The notes beneath the pieces are model-generated. The model did no database searches, was not told the origin of the DNA, and was given only the letters and a program-made list of their open reading frames with translations. 64,000 nt of DNA from Pseudomonas sp. H1h (GTDB lineage: Bacteria > Pseudomonadota > Gammaproteobacteria > Pseudomonadales > Pseudomonadaceae), in contig NZ_AYMJ01000026.1 in NCBI RefSeq assembly GCF_000633255.1, positions 1 through 64,000 on the forward strand. Direction: 5' to 3'. The translations under genes and the position numbers were made by a program. This document shows, one piece after another, positions 35,495 to 44,429 of the stretch (positions are counted from its first letter, which is position 1; each line of letters starts with the position of its first letter).

Positions 35495-36052
35495 ATGCCA
35501 CGCTGCTTTTGGTGTACCGAAGATCCGCTGTACATGGCTTATCACGATCAGGAGTGGGGCACGCCGCTACGCGATGCGCAGGGTTTGTTCGAGTTGCTTT
35601 TGCTCGAAGGGTTCCAGGCCGGGCTTTCCTGGATCACCGTGCTGCGCAAACGCGAGCGTTATCGTGAGGTGTTGTTCGGCTTTGACGTGCAGCGCGTGGC
35701 ACAGATGAGCGACGCCGAAATAGCCGAATTGATGCTCGATCCGGGGATCATCCGCAATCGCCTCAAACTCAATGCCGCCCGGCGCAATGCTCAGGCCTGG
35801 CTGGCGCTGGAAGACCCGGTGGCGTTCCTCTGGTCGTTCGTCGGCAACCAGCCGATCATCAATCATTTCAAGGATCGCAGCGAAGTCCCGGCGATCACCC
35901 CCGAAGCGCTGGCGATGAGCAAAGCCCTGAAAAAGGCCGGGTTCACGTTCGTCGGCCCGACCATTTGCTACGCGCTGATGCAAGCCTCGGGCATGGTCAT
36001 GGATCACACCCGGGACTGCGACCGCTACGCGCAGCTGGTAAACGGCGGTTAG
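35495..36052 (+). CDS. tag: DNA-3-methyladenine glycosylase I
   Basis: A 185-residue base-excision repair enzyme that removes 3-methyladenine. The zinc ligands expected for Tag are all present: Cys4, His17, and a C-terminal His and Cys in MDHTRDC. The sequence LLLEGFQAGLSWITVLRKR is characteristic. The ATG at 35495 has CTGGAG upstream. It may be co-transcribed with the following acyltransferase gene, 40 bases away. Confidence 0.96.
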   Translation: MPRCFWCTEDPLYMAYHDQEWGTPLRDAQGLFELLLLEGFQAGLSWITVLRKRERYREVLFGFDVQRVAQMSDAEIAELMLDPGIIRNRLKLNAARRNAQAWLALEDPVAFLWSFVGNQPIINHFKDRSEVPAITPEALAMSKALKKAGFTFVGPTICYALMQASGMVMDHTRDCDRYAQLVNGG

Positions 36053-36092
36053 AATGGCCGCCTCGCGCACAGCACAAGATCAGGAGTGACCT

Positions 36093-36980
36093 GTGGAAAA
36101 GTTTAAAGGCGCCTTGCTGGTAGGCGCTCTGCGGCTGTTTGCCCTGCTGCCATGGCGGGCCGTGCAGGCCGTGGGTTCGACGATCGGCTGGATCATGTGG
36201 AAAACCCCCAACCGCTCCCGCGACGTGGTGCGGATCAACCTCGCCAAATGTTTTCCACAGATGGACCCGGCCGAGCGTGAGCGTCTGGTCGGCCAGAGCC
36301 TGAAAGACATCGGCAAATCGCTGACCGAAAGCGCCTGTGCATGGATCTGGCCGGCCCAGCGCTCGATCGATCTGGTACGTGAAGTCGAAGGCCTCGACAT
36401 CCTCAAGGACGCATTGGCCTCGGGCAAAGGCGTGGTCGGCATCACCAGCCACCTGGGCAACTGGGAAGTGCTCAACCACTTCTATTGCAGCCAGTGCAAA
36501 CCAATCATTTTCTACCGTCCACCGAAGCTCAAGGCTGTGGACGAATTGCTGCGCAAACAGCGCGTGCAGTTGGGCAACAAGGTCGCCGCCTCGACCAAGG
36601 AAGGCATCCTCAGCGTGATCAAGGAAGTGCGCAAAGGTGGTGCAGTGGGTATCCCCGCTGACCCGGAACCGGCCGAATCCGCCGGAATCTTCGTGCCGTT
36701 CTTCGCCACGCAGGCACTGACCAGCAAATTCGTGCCGAACATGCTCGCCGGTGGCAAAGCGGTCGGCGTGTTCCTGCATGCCCTGCGCCTGCCGGACGGT
36801 TCCGGCTACAAAGTAATCCTCGAGGCGGCGCCAGAGGCCATGTACAGCACCGATACCACTGAGTCCTGCGCGGCCATGAGTAAAGTGGTCGAGCGTTATG
36901 TGGCGGCGTATCCGAGCCAGTACATGTGGAGCATGAAGCGCTTCAAGAAGCGCCCGCCGGGCGAAGCGCGCTGGTACTGA
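36093..36980 (+). CDS. htrB: lipid A lauroyl acyltransferase (LpxL/HtrB family)
   Basis: A 295-residue inner-membrane acyltransferase that adds a secondary acyl chain to lipid A. An N-terminal membrane segment (about 5-30) precedes the catalytic HLGNWE motif (HX4E, about residues 127-132), then FYRPPK and the ADPEPAES region. The start is GTG at 36093 after AGGAG. It corresponds to the P. aeruginosa locus known as HtrB1. Substrate position is inferred from that homology. Confidence 0.9.
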   Translation: MEKFKGALLVGALRLFALLPWRAVQAVGSTIGWIMWKTPNRSRDVVRINLAKCFPQMDPAERERLVGQSLKDIGKSLTESACAWIWPAQRSIDLVREVEGLDILKDALASGKGVVGITSHLGNWEVLNHFYCSQCKPIIFYRPPKLKAVDELLRKQRVQLGNKVAASTKEGILSVIKEVRKGGAVGIPADPEPAESAGIFVPFFATQALTSKFVPNMLAGGKAVGVFLHALRLPDGSGYKVILEAAPEAMYSTDTTESCAAMSKVVERYVAAYPSQYMWSMKRFKKRPPGEARWY

Positions 36981-37006
36981 GCTGGATTGACGAGATTGGC
37001 ATGATC

Positions 37007-37038
37007 TGTGGATAACCTCACTGCCGAGGTTATCCACA
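37007..37038. other. inverted pair of exact DnaA boxes
   Basis: TGTGGATAACCTC (37007-37019) and GAGGTTATCCACA (37026-37038) are perfect 13-base inverted arms around a six-base loop, each containing an exact DnaA box. It lies between the lipid A acyltransferase and PilZ genes, 15 kb from the dnaA-proximal origin. It could be a DnaA-titration site or an RNA hairpin; no T-run follows. Confidence 0.7.
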
Positions 37039-37063
37039 ACCGTTCACTCAAGGGCGCAAGAAG

Positions 37064-37303
37064 ATGTCCGAACAGCGCAAATCGTTTCGAATCAAAATCA
37101 CCCACGACAGCTTTGGCGAATGCCTGGGCCAGACGCGCAATCTGTCGCCCACCGGGGTGTATGTCCAGCACCCGCGCCTGGCGTCATTGCCCAAGGGCGC
37201 GGTGGTTTATGGCCAGGTGCAGGATTTGCCCACAGGGGCGCCGCGGGTGCGAATGGAAGTGGTGACGGTGGACGCCGAAGGCATCGGCCTGCGCTATTTG
37301 TGA
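37064..37303 (+). CDS. PilZ-domain protein
   Basis: A 79-residue single-domain PilZ protein. The cyclic-di-GMP-binding motifs are both present: RKSFR (RxxxR, residues 5-9) and NLSPTG (N/DxSxxG). It probably binds c-di-GMP and passes the signal on by protein contact. ATG at 37064; a DnaA-box hairpin lies in its 5' leader. Confidence 0.88.
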   Translation: MSEQRKSFRIKITHDSFGECLGQTRNLSPTGVYVQHPRLASLPKGAVVYGQVQDLPTGAPRVRMEVVTVDAEGIGLRYL

Positions 37304-37318
37304 GCGACGCCCGCTGAC

Positions 37319-37633
37319 TTATTGCGCCTGACGATCGAGCTTCTTCAGAAACACCGTCATTTCTTTTTCGGCCTGCTTGTCGCCGTGGGCGCGGGCGGCT
37401 TCCAGACCCTGTTCCCATGCCTGACGTGCCGCGGCGTGATCGCCCAGCGCCAGATGCGCCTTGCCGAGGAGTTTCCAGGCAGCCGAATACTTTGGGTCGA
37501 AGCCCACGCAGCGCTGGAAATGCTCGGCAGCCTTGGCGTTTTCGCCCAGATCCAGGTAACCCTTGCCCAGACCAAAGCGCAGCAATGAGTTATCCACACC
37601 CTTGGCGAGCATTTTTTCCAGGGATTCGAGCAT
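37319..37633 (-). CDS. tetratricopeptide-repeat protein
   Basis: A 104-residue protein made of about two and a half TPR units (NSLLRFGLGKGYLDLGENAK, then SAAWKLLGKAHLALGDHAAA). No signal peptide is visible, so it is likely cytoplasmic and a protein-binding adaptor. It is convergent with the PilZ gene, 15 bases away, and carries an exact DnaA box near its start (37590-37598). Specific role unknown. Confidence 0.85.
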   Translation of the reverse strand: MLESLEKMLAKGVDNSLLRFGLGKGYLDLGENAKAAEHFQRCVGFDPKYSAAWKLLGKAHLALGDHAAARQAWEQGLEAARAHGDKQAEKEMTVFLKKLDRQAQ

Positions 37634-37683
37634 GGGGGGATTCCTTTCTTGGGTGTGTCAGGTGTTGATGGGGGTTATTGAGA

Positions 37684-37759
37684 CCGCCTTCGCGAGCAGG
37701 CTCGCTCCCACAGGGGAAACGCATTCCAAATGTGGGAGCGGGCTTGCTCGCGAAGAGGC
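37684..37759. repeat. REP inverted pair (REPIN) between TPR gene and trkA
   Basis: Two copies of the Pseudomonas REP sequence face each other: a minus-oriented copy of GTGGGAGCGAGCCTGCTCGC at 37684-37712 and a plus copy, GTGGGAGCGGGCTTGCTCGC, at 37731-37759, separated by about 18 bases. The arrangement is a REPIN as mobilised by RAYT transposases. Confidence 0.9.
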
Positions 37760-37779
37760 CAGTGCTGTCACCGCAAACC

Positions 37780-39156
37780 TCAGAAGAAGCTGAGGCCCAC
37801 ATGAAACAGCTTCTCCACATCGCGAATATGCTTTTTATCCACAAGGAACAGAATCACATGGTCGCCCGTTTCGATCACGGTATCGTCGTGGGCGATGATC
37901 ACTTCTTCGTTGCGGATGATCGCGCCAATCGTGCTGCCCGGCGGCAGGCCGATTTTCTCGATGGGCCGGCCGATGACCTTGCTCGATTTCGCATCCCCGT
38001 GGGCAATCGCCTCGATGGCCTCTGCTGCACCGCGGCGCAGTGAGTGCACGCTGACGATATCGCCCCGCCGTACGTGAGCCAGCAACGTGCCGATGGTTGC
38101 CAGTTGCGGGCTGATGGCGATGTCGATGTCGCCGCCCTGAATCAGGTCGACGTAGGCCGGGTTGTTGATGATCGTCATCACTTTCTTCGCCCCCAGCCGT
38201 TTGGCCAGCAGCGACGACATGATGTTGGCTTCGTCATCGTTGGTCAGCGCAAGGAAGATGTCGGCGTCGGCAATGTTCTCTTCCAGCAGCAGGTCGCGGT
38301 CCGACGCGCTGCCCTGCAGCACCACGGTGCTGTCGAGGGTGTCGGAGAGATAGCGGCAGCGCGCCGGGTTCATCTCGATGATCTTCACCTGATAGCGGCT
38401 TTCGATGGCCTCGGCCAGACGCTCGCCGATCTGCCCGCCACCGGCGATGACGATGCGCTTGTAGGTTTCGTCGAGACGGCGCATTTCGCTCATCACCGCG
38501 CGAATGTTCTCACGGGCGGCGATGAAGAAGACTTCGTCGTCGGCCTCGATCACCGTGTCACCTTGCGGCAGGATCGGCCGGTCTCGGCGGAAGATCGCAG
38601 CCACGCGGGTTTCGACATTCGGCATGTGCTCGCGCAACTGGCGCAGTTGCTGACCCACCAGCGGCCCGCCGTAATAGGCGCGCACCGCCACCAGTTGCGC
38701 CTGGCCTTCGGCGAAGTCGATTACCTGCAAGGCGCCGGGATGCTGGATCAGGCGCTTGATGTAATTGGTCACCACCTGCTCGGGGCTGATCAGCACGTCG
38801 ACCGGAATCGCTTCGTTCTGGAACAGCTGTTCCTCGCGATTGAGATAGGACGCTTCGCGCACCCGGGCGATTTTGGTCGGGGTGTGGAACAGGGTGTGGG
38901 CGACCTGGCAGGCGACCATGTTGGTCTCGTCGCTGTTGGTCACCGCCACCAGCATGTCGGCATCATCGGCGCCGGCCTGGCGCAGCACCGACGGCAGCGA
39001 GCCACGGCCCTGAATGGTGCGGATGTCGAGACGGTCGCCGAGATCGCGCAGGCGCTCGCCGTCGGTGTCGACCACAGTGATGTCGTTGGCTTCGCTCGCC
39101 AGGTGTTCAGCCAGCGAACCGCCGACCTGCCCCGCACCGAGGATGATGATTTTCAT
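37780..39156 (-). CDS. trkA: Trk potassium uptake regulatory protein TrkA
   Basis: A 458-residue peripheral membrane protein that gates Trk potassium channels in response to NAD(H)/ATP. It has two RCK units: Rossmann folds starting MKIIILGAGQVGGSLAEHLA and again at KRIVIAGGGQIGERLAEAIE, each followed by an RCK-C domain. It lies 22 bases after rsmB in the fmt-rsmB-trkA unit. Confidence 0.96.
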   Translation of the reverse strand: MKIIILGAGQVGGSLAEHLASEANDITVVDTDGERLRDLGDRLDIRTIQGRGSLPSVLRQAGADDADMLVAVTNSDETNMVACQVAHTLFHTPTKIARVREASYLNREEQLFQNEAIPVDVLISPEQVVTNYIKRLIQHPGALQVIDFAEGQAQLVAVRAYYGGPLVGQQLRQLREHMPNVETRVAAIFRRDRPILPQGDTVIEADDEVFFIAARENIRAVMSEMRRLDETYKRIVIAGGGQIGERLAEAIESRYQVKIIEMNPARCRYLSDTLDSTVVLQGSASDRDLLLEENIADADIFLALTNDDEANIMSSLLAKRLGAKKVMTIINNPAYVDLIQGGDIDIAISPQLATIGTLLAHVRRGDIVSVHSLRRGAAEAIEAIAHGDAKSSKVIGRPIEKIGLPPGSTIGAIIRNEEVIIAHDDTVIETGDHVILFLVDKKHIRDVEKLFHVGLSFF

Positions 39157-39178
39157 CCAGTCACTCCGTTGAATCCAT

Positions 39179-40489
39179 TTAGCCGCGCGCGGCAGCGATC
39201 TTGATCAGCTTGGCGTAGTAGAACCCGTCATGCCCGCCCTGCTGGGCCAGCAATTGGCGACCATGGGGCTGTTTGATTCCGGCCGTGGTCGACAGATCCA
39301 GTTCACGGGCCCCCGGCGTGCGCTCAAGGAACGCGGCGATGACTTCGGTGTTCTCGGTCGGCAAGGTGGAGCAGGTGGCGTAAAGCAGAATGCCGCCCAC
39401 CTCGAGCGTTTTCCACAGGGCGTCGAGCAGTTCGCCTTGCAGTTGCGCCAAGGCAACGATGTCGTCCGGCTGACGGGTCAGCTTGATGTCCGGGTGACGA
39501 CGGATCACCCCGGTGGCCGAGCACGGCGCGTCGAGCAGGATGCGCTGGAACGGCTTGCCGTCCCACCATTTTTCGGTATCGCGACCATCGGCGGCGATCA
39601 GTTCGGCGCTCAAGCCGAGCCGTTCGAGGTTCTCTTTGACTCGCACCAGACGCTTGGCTTCCAGATCCACCGCGACCACGCCGGCCAGTGCCGGTTCGGC
39701 TTCGAGGATGTGGCAGGTCTTGCCGCCCGGGGCGCAACAGGCGTCGAGCACGCGCTGGCCCGGGGCCAGATCGAGCAGATCGGCGGCCAGTTGCGCGGCC
39801 TCATCCTGCACGCTGATCCAGCCTTCGGCGAAGCCCGGCAGGCTGCGCACGTCGGCGGCGGCGTCGAGAACGATGCCGTCGCGGCTGTAAACGCATGGCG
39901 TCGCAGCGATACCCGCCTCAGTCAGCAGACCGAGATAGGCATCGCGGCTGTGATGGCGGCGGTTGACCCGCAGGATCATCGGCGGGTGCGCGTTGTTCGC
40001 CGCGCAAATGGCTTCCCACTGCTCAGGCCAGAAGGCTTTCAGGGATTTTTGCAGCCAGCGCGGGTGAGCGGTGCGCACCACTGGATCACGTTCCAGCTCG
40101 GCGAAAATCGTTTCGCTTTCGCGCTGGGCATTGCGCAGCACGGCATTGAGCAGGCCTTTGGCCCACGGCTTTTTCAGCTTGTCGGCGCAACCGACGGTTT
40201 CGCCGATGGCGGCGTGAGGCGGTACGCGGGTGTAAAGCAATTGGTAGAGACCGACCAGCAGCAGCGCTTCGACGTCAGCGTCCGCGGCCTTGAACGGCTT
40301 TTGCAGGAGCTTTTCGGCCAGTGCCGACAGCCGTGGCTGCCAGCGCGCGGTGCCGAACGCCAGATCCTGGGTGAAACCGCGATCGCGATCCTCGACCTTG
40401 TCCAGTTGTGTCGGCAGCGAACTGTTCAGCGAAGCCTTGCCGCTGAGAACGGCGGCGAGTGCCTTGGCGGCGGCCAGACGCGGGTTCAT
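39179..40489 (-). CDS. rsmB: 16S rRNA (cytosine-C5) methyltransferase RsmB
   Basis: A 436-residue enzyme (Sun/Fmu) that methylates C967 of 16S rRNA. The N-terminal NusB-like RNA-binding domain (about 1-140) is joined to a Rossmann methyltransferase domain with SAM motif LDACCAPGGKT and the catalytic Cys in DAPCSATG. It overlaps the fmt stop by 4 bases. Confidence 0.96.
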   Translation of the reverse strand: MNPRLAAAKALAAVLSGKASLNSSLPTQLDKVEDRDRGFTQDLAFGTARWQPRLSALAEKLLQKPFKAADADVEALLLVGLYQLLYTRVPPHAAIGETVGCADKLKKPWAKGLLNAVLRNAQRESETIFAELERDPVVRTAHPRWLQKSLKAFWPEQWEAICAANNAHPPMILRVNRRHHSRDAYLGLLTEAGIAATPCVYSRDGIVLDAAADVRSLPGFAEGWISVQDEAAQLAADLLDLAPGQRVLDACCAPGGKTCHILEAEPALAGVVAVDLEAKRLVRVKENLERLGLSAELIAADGRDTEKWWDGKPFQRILLDAPCSATGVIRRHPDIKLTRQPDDIVALAQLQGELLDALWKTLEVGGILLYATCSTLPTENTEVIAAFLERTPGARELDLSTTAGIKQPHGRQLLAQQGGHDGFYYAKLIKIAAARG

Positions 40490-41445
40490 TGCGCATCCAC
40501 CACGGCGCCGAGCACGGTACCGACGGCGAATTTCTCACGACGGCTGTTGAACAGGTCGCTGAAGTTCAGCGCCTTGCCGCCGGGCAATTGCAGGCGGGTC
40601 AGGCACAGCGCATGTTCGCCGCACGCGACGATCAAGCCATCCTTGCTGGCGCTGAGGATAGTGCCCGGCGCGCCGCTGCCTTCGGCAAGTGTCGCGGCCA
40701 GTACTTTCAGCGCTTCACCGTTGAGGGTGCTGTGGGTGATTGGCCATGGGTTGAAGGCGCGCACCAGTCGCTCCAGCTCGACCGCCGGACGGCTCCAGTC
40801 GATGCGTGCCTCGTCCTTGTTCAGTTTGTGCGCGTAAGTGGCGAGCTCGTCGTTCTGCACTTCGCCTTCCAGGGTCCCGGCAGCCAGGCCGGCAATCGCC
40901 TGGACCACGGCGGGCGGACCCATTTCGGCGAGGCGGTCGTGCAGGCTGCCGCCGGTGTCGTCGGTGCTGATCGGGGTCACGACCTTGAGCAGCATCGGCC
41001 CGGTATCCAGGCCCGCTTCCATGCGCATCACGGTCACGCCGCTTTCGGCATCACCGTGTTCCACGGCGCGCTGGATCGGCGCCGCACCGCGCCAGCGTGG
41101 CAGCAGGGAGGCGTGGCTGTTGATGCAGCCCAGGCGTGGAATATCCAGCACCGCTTGCGGCAGGATCAGGCCATAGGCAACCACCACCAGCAAATCCGGC
41201 TGCAGTGCGGCCAGCTCGGACTGGGCGTCGGCGTTGCGCAAAGTCGGCGGCTGCAACACCTGGATATTATTTTCCAGCGCGAGTTGTTTGACCGGGCTCG
41301 GCATCAGTTTTTGCCCACGACCGGCCGGACGGTCCGGTTGGGTGTAGACCGCAACGATCTCGTAAGGGCTGTTCAGCAGGGCCTTGAGGTGTTCGGCGGC
41401 GAATTCCGGAGTGCCGGCAAAAACGATGCGCAGTGGCTCAGTCAT
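40486..41445 (-). CDS. fmt: methionyl-tRNA formyltransferase
   Basis: A 319-residue enzyme that formylates initiator Met-tRNA. The formyl-transferase motif SHASLLPRWRGAAPIQRA is visible near residues 109-126, followed by the C-terminal OB-like tRNA-binding domain. It is the upstream gene of the fmt-rsmB-trkA unit. A terminator lies between it and def, so the usual def-fmt coupling may be partial here. Confidence 0.97.
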   Translation of the reverse strand: MTEPLRIVFAGTPEFAAEHLKALLNSPYEIVAVYTQPDRPAGRGQKLMPSPVKQLALENNIQVLQPPTLRNADAQSELAALQPDLLVVVAYGLILPQAVLDIPRLGCINSHASLLPRWRGAAPIQRAVEHGDAESGVTVMRMEAGLDTGPMLLKVVTPISTDDTGGSLHDRLAEMGPPAVVQAIAGLAAGTLEGEVQNDELATYAHKLNKDEARIDWSRPAVELERLVRAFNPWPITHSTLNGEALKVLAATLAEGSGAPGTILSASKDGLIVACGEHALCLTRLQLPGGKALNFSDLFNSRREKFAVGTVLGAVVDAQ

Positions 41446-41460
41446 GAAAGGAGTCTCATA

Positions 41461-41491
41461 AAAAGAAAAAGGCTTGCCGCAGCAAGCCTTT
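41461..41491 (-). terminator. Rho-independent terminator after def
   Basis: AAAGGCTTGC (41468-41477) pairs with GCAAGCCTTT (41482-41491). On the minus strand the stem is followed by TTTTTCTTTTT. It sits in the short gap between def and fmt, implying either attenuation or a separate fmt promoter. Confidence 0.85.
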
Positions 41492-41502
41492 GAAGAGGGG
41501 CA

Positions 41503-42009
41503 TCAAGCGTTCTGGCGATGGAGCTTTTCCAGTTTCTTCTTGATCCGGTCGCGTTTGAGCGTGGACAGGTAGTCGACGAACAACTTGCCGTTGAGGTGGT
41601 CGCATTCGTGCTGGATGCACACGGCGAGCAGGCCTTCGGCGATCAGTTCGTAAGGTTGGCCGTCGCGGTCCAGCGCCTTGATCCTGACCTTCTGCGGGCG
41701 GTCGACGTTTTCGTAGAAGCCCGGCACCGAGAGGCAGCCTTCCTGATACTGGTCCATTTCTTCGGTCAGCGATTCGAACTCGGGGTTGATGAACACCCGG
41801 GGTTCGGTGCGGTCTTCGGAAAGGTCCATCACGACGATACGTTGGTGCACGTTGACCTGGGTCGCGGCGAGGCCGATGCCCGGCGCTTCATACATTGTTT
41901 CAAACATGTCATCGACCAACTGACGCACTTCGTCGTCCACTACAGCCACAGGCTTGGCGATAGTACGCAGACGCGGGTCCGGGAATTCGAGGATGTTTAA
42001 AATGGCCAT
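41503..42009 (-). CDS. def: peptide deformylase
   Basis: A 168-residue metalloenzyme that removes the N-formyl group from new proteins. All three family motifs are present: GIGLAATQ (motif 1), EGCLS (motif 2, metal-binding Cys) and HECDHL (motif 3, two His ligands). The ATG at 42007-42009 is chosen because MAILNILEFPDPRLR is the standard N-terminus. Divergent from the LysM gene. Confidence 0.97.
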   Translation of the reverse strand: MAILNILEFPDPRLRTIAKPVAVVDDEVRQLVDDMFETMYEAPGIGLAATQVNVHQRIVVMDLSEDRTEPRVFINPEFESLTEEMDQYQEGCLSVPGFYENVDRPQKVRIKALDRDGQPYELIAEGLLAVCIQHECDHLNGKLFVDYLSTLKRDRIKKKLEKLHRQNA

Positions 42010-42168
42010 AGGCTGATTGCTGCACGTATTGAGTAAAGTCGGGTCGATGGCCTGGCAGGTCCGAAGATGCAGGCTACCGTTGTGAAGCGTAGCTAATGCA
42101 GTTTGCAGTAGCGAGCCACGGGGGCTCTGACGGTTCACGCGAACGCACATGATAAAGGGATTCGCTGC

Positions 42169-43194
42169 ATGAGGAAAACACTACTCGCCCTGCTGCTTCT
42201 GGCCTCGGCCGGTGCTGCACAAGGGCAAGTGCAACTCAGGGATGGTTTTCCACAGCAATACACGGTGGTTTCGGGGGATACCCTCTGGGACATTTCCGGC
42301 AAATACCTGCGCGAGCCCTGGCAGTGGCCACAGCTGTGGCGGGCCAACCCGCAGATCGAAAACCCCAACCTGATCTACCCCGGCGACACGCTGACGCTCA
42401 GCTACGTCAACGGCCAGCCGCAACTGACCCTGAACCGTGGCGAGTCACGGGGCACGATCAAACTGTCGCCGCGCATCCGCACCAGCCCGGTGGCCGAGGC
42501 GATTCCGAGCATTCCACTCAAGTCGATCAACAGTTTTCTGTTGAGCAACCGCATCGTCGACAAGGTCGAGGATTTCGACAAGGCGCCGTACATCGTCGCC
42601 GGCGATGCCGAACGTGTGCTCAGCGGCACCGGCGACCGGATCTTCGCCCGTGGCCACTTCGACCCGAATCGGCCGGTGTACGGCATCTTCCGCCAGGGCA
42701 AGGTCTACACCGACCCGCAGACCAAGGAGTTCCTGGGGATCAACGCCGATGACATCGGCGGCGGCGAAATCGTCGCCACCGAAGGTGACGTCGCCACCCT
42801 CGCCCTGCAACGCACCACCCAGGAAGTGCGGCTGGGCGACCGCTTGTTCAGCGGCGAAGAGCGCTCGATCAACTCGACGTTCATGCCCAGTGCCCCGGCT
42901 GGCACCATCAACGGCCTGATCATCGACGTGCCGCGCGGCGTCACGCAGATTGGCGTGATGGACGTGGTCACGCTGAACAAGGGCAAGCGCGACGGCCTGG
43001 CCGAAGGCAATGTGCTGGTGGTGATGAAAACCGGGGAAACCGTGCGCGACCGGATCACTGGCCAGCCCCTGAAAATTCCGGACGAACGGGCCGGGCTGCT
43101 GATGGTGTTCCGTACCTACGACAAGCTGAGTTACGGCCTGGTCCTCAACGCTTCACGCTCGCTGGCGGTGCTCGACAAGGTGCGAAACCCTTAG
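42169..43194 (+). CDS. tsaP: LysM-domain secretin-associated protein
   Basis: A 341-residue exported protein. A signal peptide (MRKTLLALLLLASAGAAQG, about 1-19) precedes one LysM peptidoglycan-binding domain (about 30-78, YTVVSGDTLWDISGKYLREP) and a C-terminal region of unknown fold. The P. aeruginosa protein at the same locus, TsaP, anchors the type IV pilus secretin to peptidoglycan. The role is by locus and domain match. Confidence 0.85.
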   Translation: MRKTLLALLLLASAGAAQGQVQLRDGFPQQYTVVSGDTLWDISGKYLREPWQWPQLWRANPQIENPNLIYPGDTLTLSYVNGQPQLTLNRGESRGTIKLSPRIRTSPVAEAIPSIPLKSINSFLLSNRIVDKVEDFDKAPYIVAGDAERVLSGTGDRIFARGHFDPNRPVYGIFRQGKVYTDPQTKEFLGINADDIGGGEIVATEGDVATLALQRTTQEVRLGDRLFSGEERSINSTFMPSAPAGTINGLIIDVPRGVTQIGVMDVVTLNKGKRDGLAEGNVLVVMKTGETVRDRITGQPLKIPDERAGLLMVFRTYDKLSYGLVLNASRSLAVLDKVRNP

Positions 43195-43273
43195 CAGGCT
43201 TAACAAGTTACCAACAGAGTTATCCACAGCTTGTTCCGAATGGTTCGGGACTTATAACGATCAAGGATGATCC

Positions 43274-44374
43274 ATGATGCTGTCTGCCTGTACGCCGGTT
43301 TCCCCTGCGGAACTGGAAGCGCGTTTGCGCCTGCACCGTTTGCCGGATGTCGGCCCGAAACGCTTTGCCAAATTGCTCGAAGCCTTCGGATCGGCGTCAA
43401 AAGCCATCAGTGCGCCGGCCAGTGCCTGGCGTGCGCTGGGATTGCCGGCGGCGTGTGCCGAGGCGCGGCGCAGCCCTGAAGTGCGCGACGGCGCCAGCCA
43501 TGCATTGCGCTGGCTAGAGCGTCCGCAGCAGCATTTGCTGATGTGGGATCAAGCGGATTATCCGGCGCTGCTGGCACAAATTCCCGACCCGCCGCCATTG
43601 CTGTTCGTGGCCGGCGATCCGCTGATTCTGGAAAAACCGCAGTTGGCGATGGTTGGCAGTCGCCGCGCTTCGCGCCCGGGGATGGACACCGCTGCGGCAT
43701 TTTCCCGGAGCCTCGCCGGGGCCGGTTTTGTCATCACCAGCGGTCTGGCATTAGGCATTGATGCCGCTGCACATCAGGCCGCGCTGGATGTTGGCGGGCA
43801 AACCGTCGGTGTCCTCGGCACCGGCCTGGAAAAATTTTATCCACAGCGCAATCAACGCCTGGCCGACGCGATGATCGCCTCCGGCAGCGCGGTGCTGTCG
43901 GAGTTTCCCCTGGACGCCGGCCCGAGTGCGAGCAACTTCCCGCGGCGCAACCGAATCATCAGTGGTTTGTCCCTTGGGGTGCTGGTGGTCGAGGCAAGCG
44001 TTGCCAGCGGTTCGCTGATCACCGCACGGCTGGCGGCGGAACAGGGGCGCGAGGTGTATGCGATTCCCGGCTCGATTCATCACCCCGGCGCGCGCGGCTG
44101 CCACCAGTTGATTCGCGACGGTGCGGTGCTGGTGGAAACCATCGAACACATCCTCGAAGCCTTGCGCGGCTGGCAGCATCTGCCGTTATCCACAGACACG
44201 CCGAGCACCGATCAGCCCTTGCTCGACCTGCTGCATGCCGCGCCGCAGACCACTGAGGCGCTGGCCCACAGCAGCGGCTGGGCGCTGCCCACAGTCCTGG
44301 CTGCGCTGACCGAGCTGGAAATGGAGGGCCGGGCTGTGAATGAAAACGGCCGCTGGTTTGCGCGGGTGAGCTAG
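43274..44374 (+). CDS. dprA: DNA-processing protein DprA
   Basis: A 366-residue protein that loads RecA on incoming single-stranded DNA during transformation. An N-terminal SAM-like helical part is followed by the Rossmann-like core with MVGSRRASRPG, SGLALGIDAAAH and GTGLEKFYPQRN, and a C-terminal winged-helix domain (about 300-360). The start is at two tandem ATG codons (43274, 43277). Two exact DnaA boxes lie within it and one upstream. Confidence 0.95.
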   Translation: MMLSACTPVSPAELEARLRLHRLPDVGPKRFAKLLEAFGSASKAISAPASAWRALGLPAACAEARRSPEVRDGASHALRWLERPQQHLLMWDQADYPALLAQIPDPPPLLFVAGDPLILEKPQLAMVGSRRASRPGMDTAAAFSRSLAGAGFVITSGLALGIDAAAHQAALDVGGQTVGVLGTGLEKFYPQRNQRLADAMIASGSAVLSEFPLDAGPSASNFPRRNRIISGLSLGVLVVEASVASGSLITARLAAEQGREVYAIPGSIHHPGARGCHQLIRDGAVLVETIEHILEALRGWQHLPLSTDTPSTDQPLLDLLHAAPQTTEALAHSSGWALPTVLAALTELEMEGRAVNENGRWFARVS

Positions 44375-44429
44375 GTTTTACGGGGAAGATCGGTAAACTG
44401 CGCGAAACCTGTTTTCGGAGAGTTTTTTC

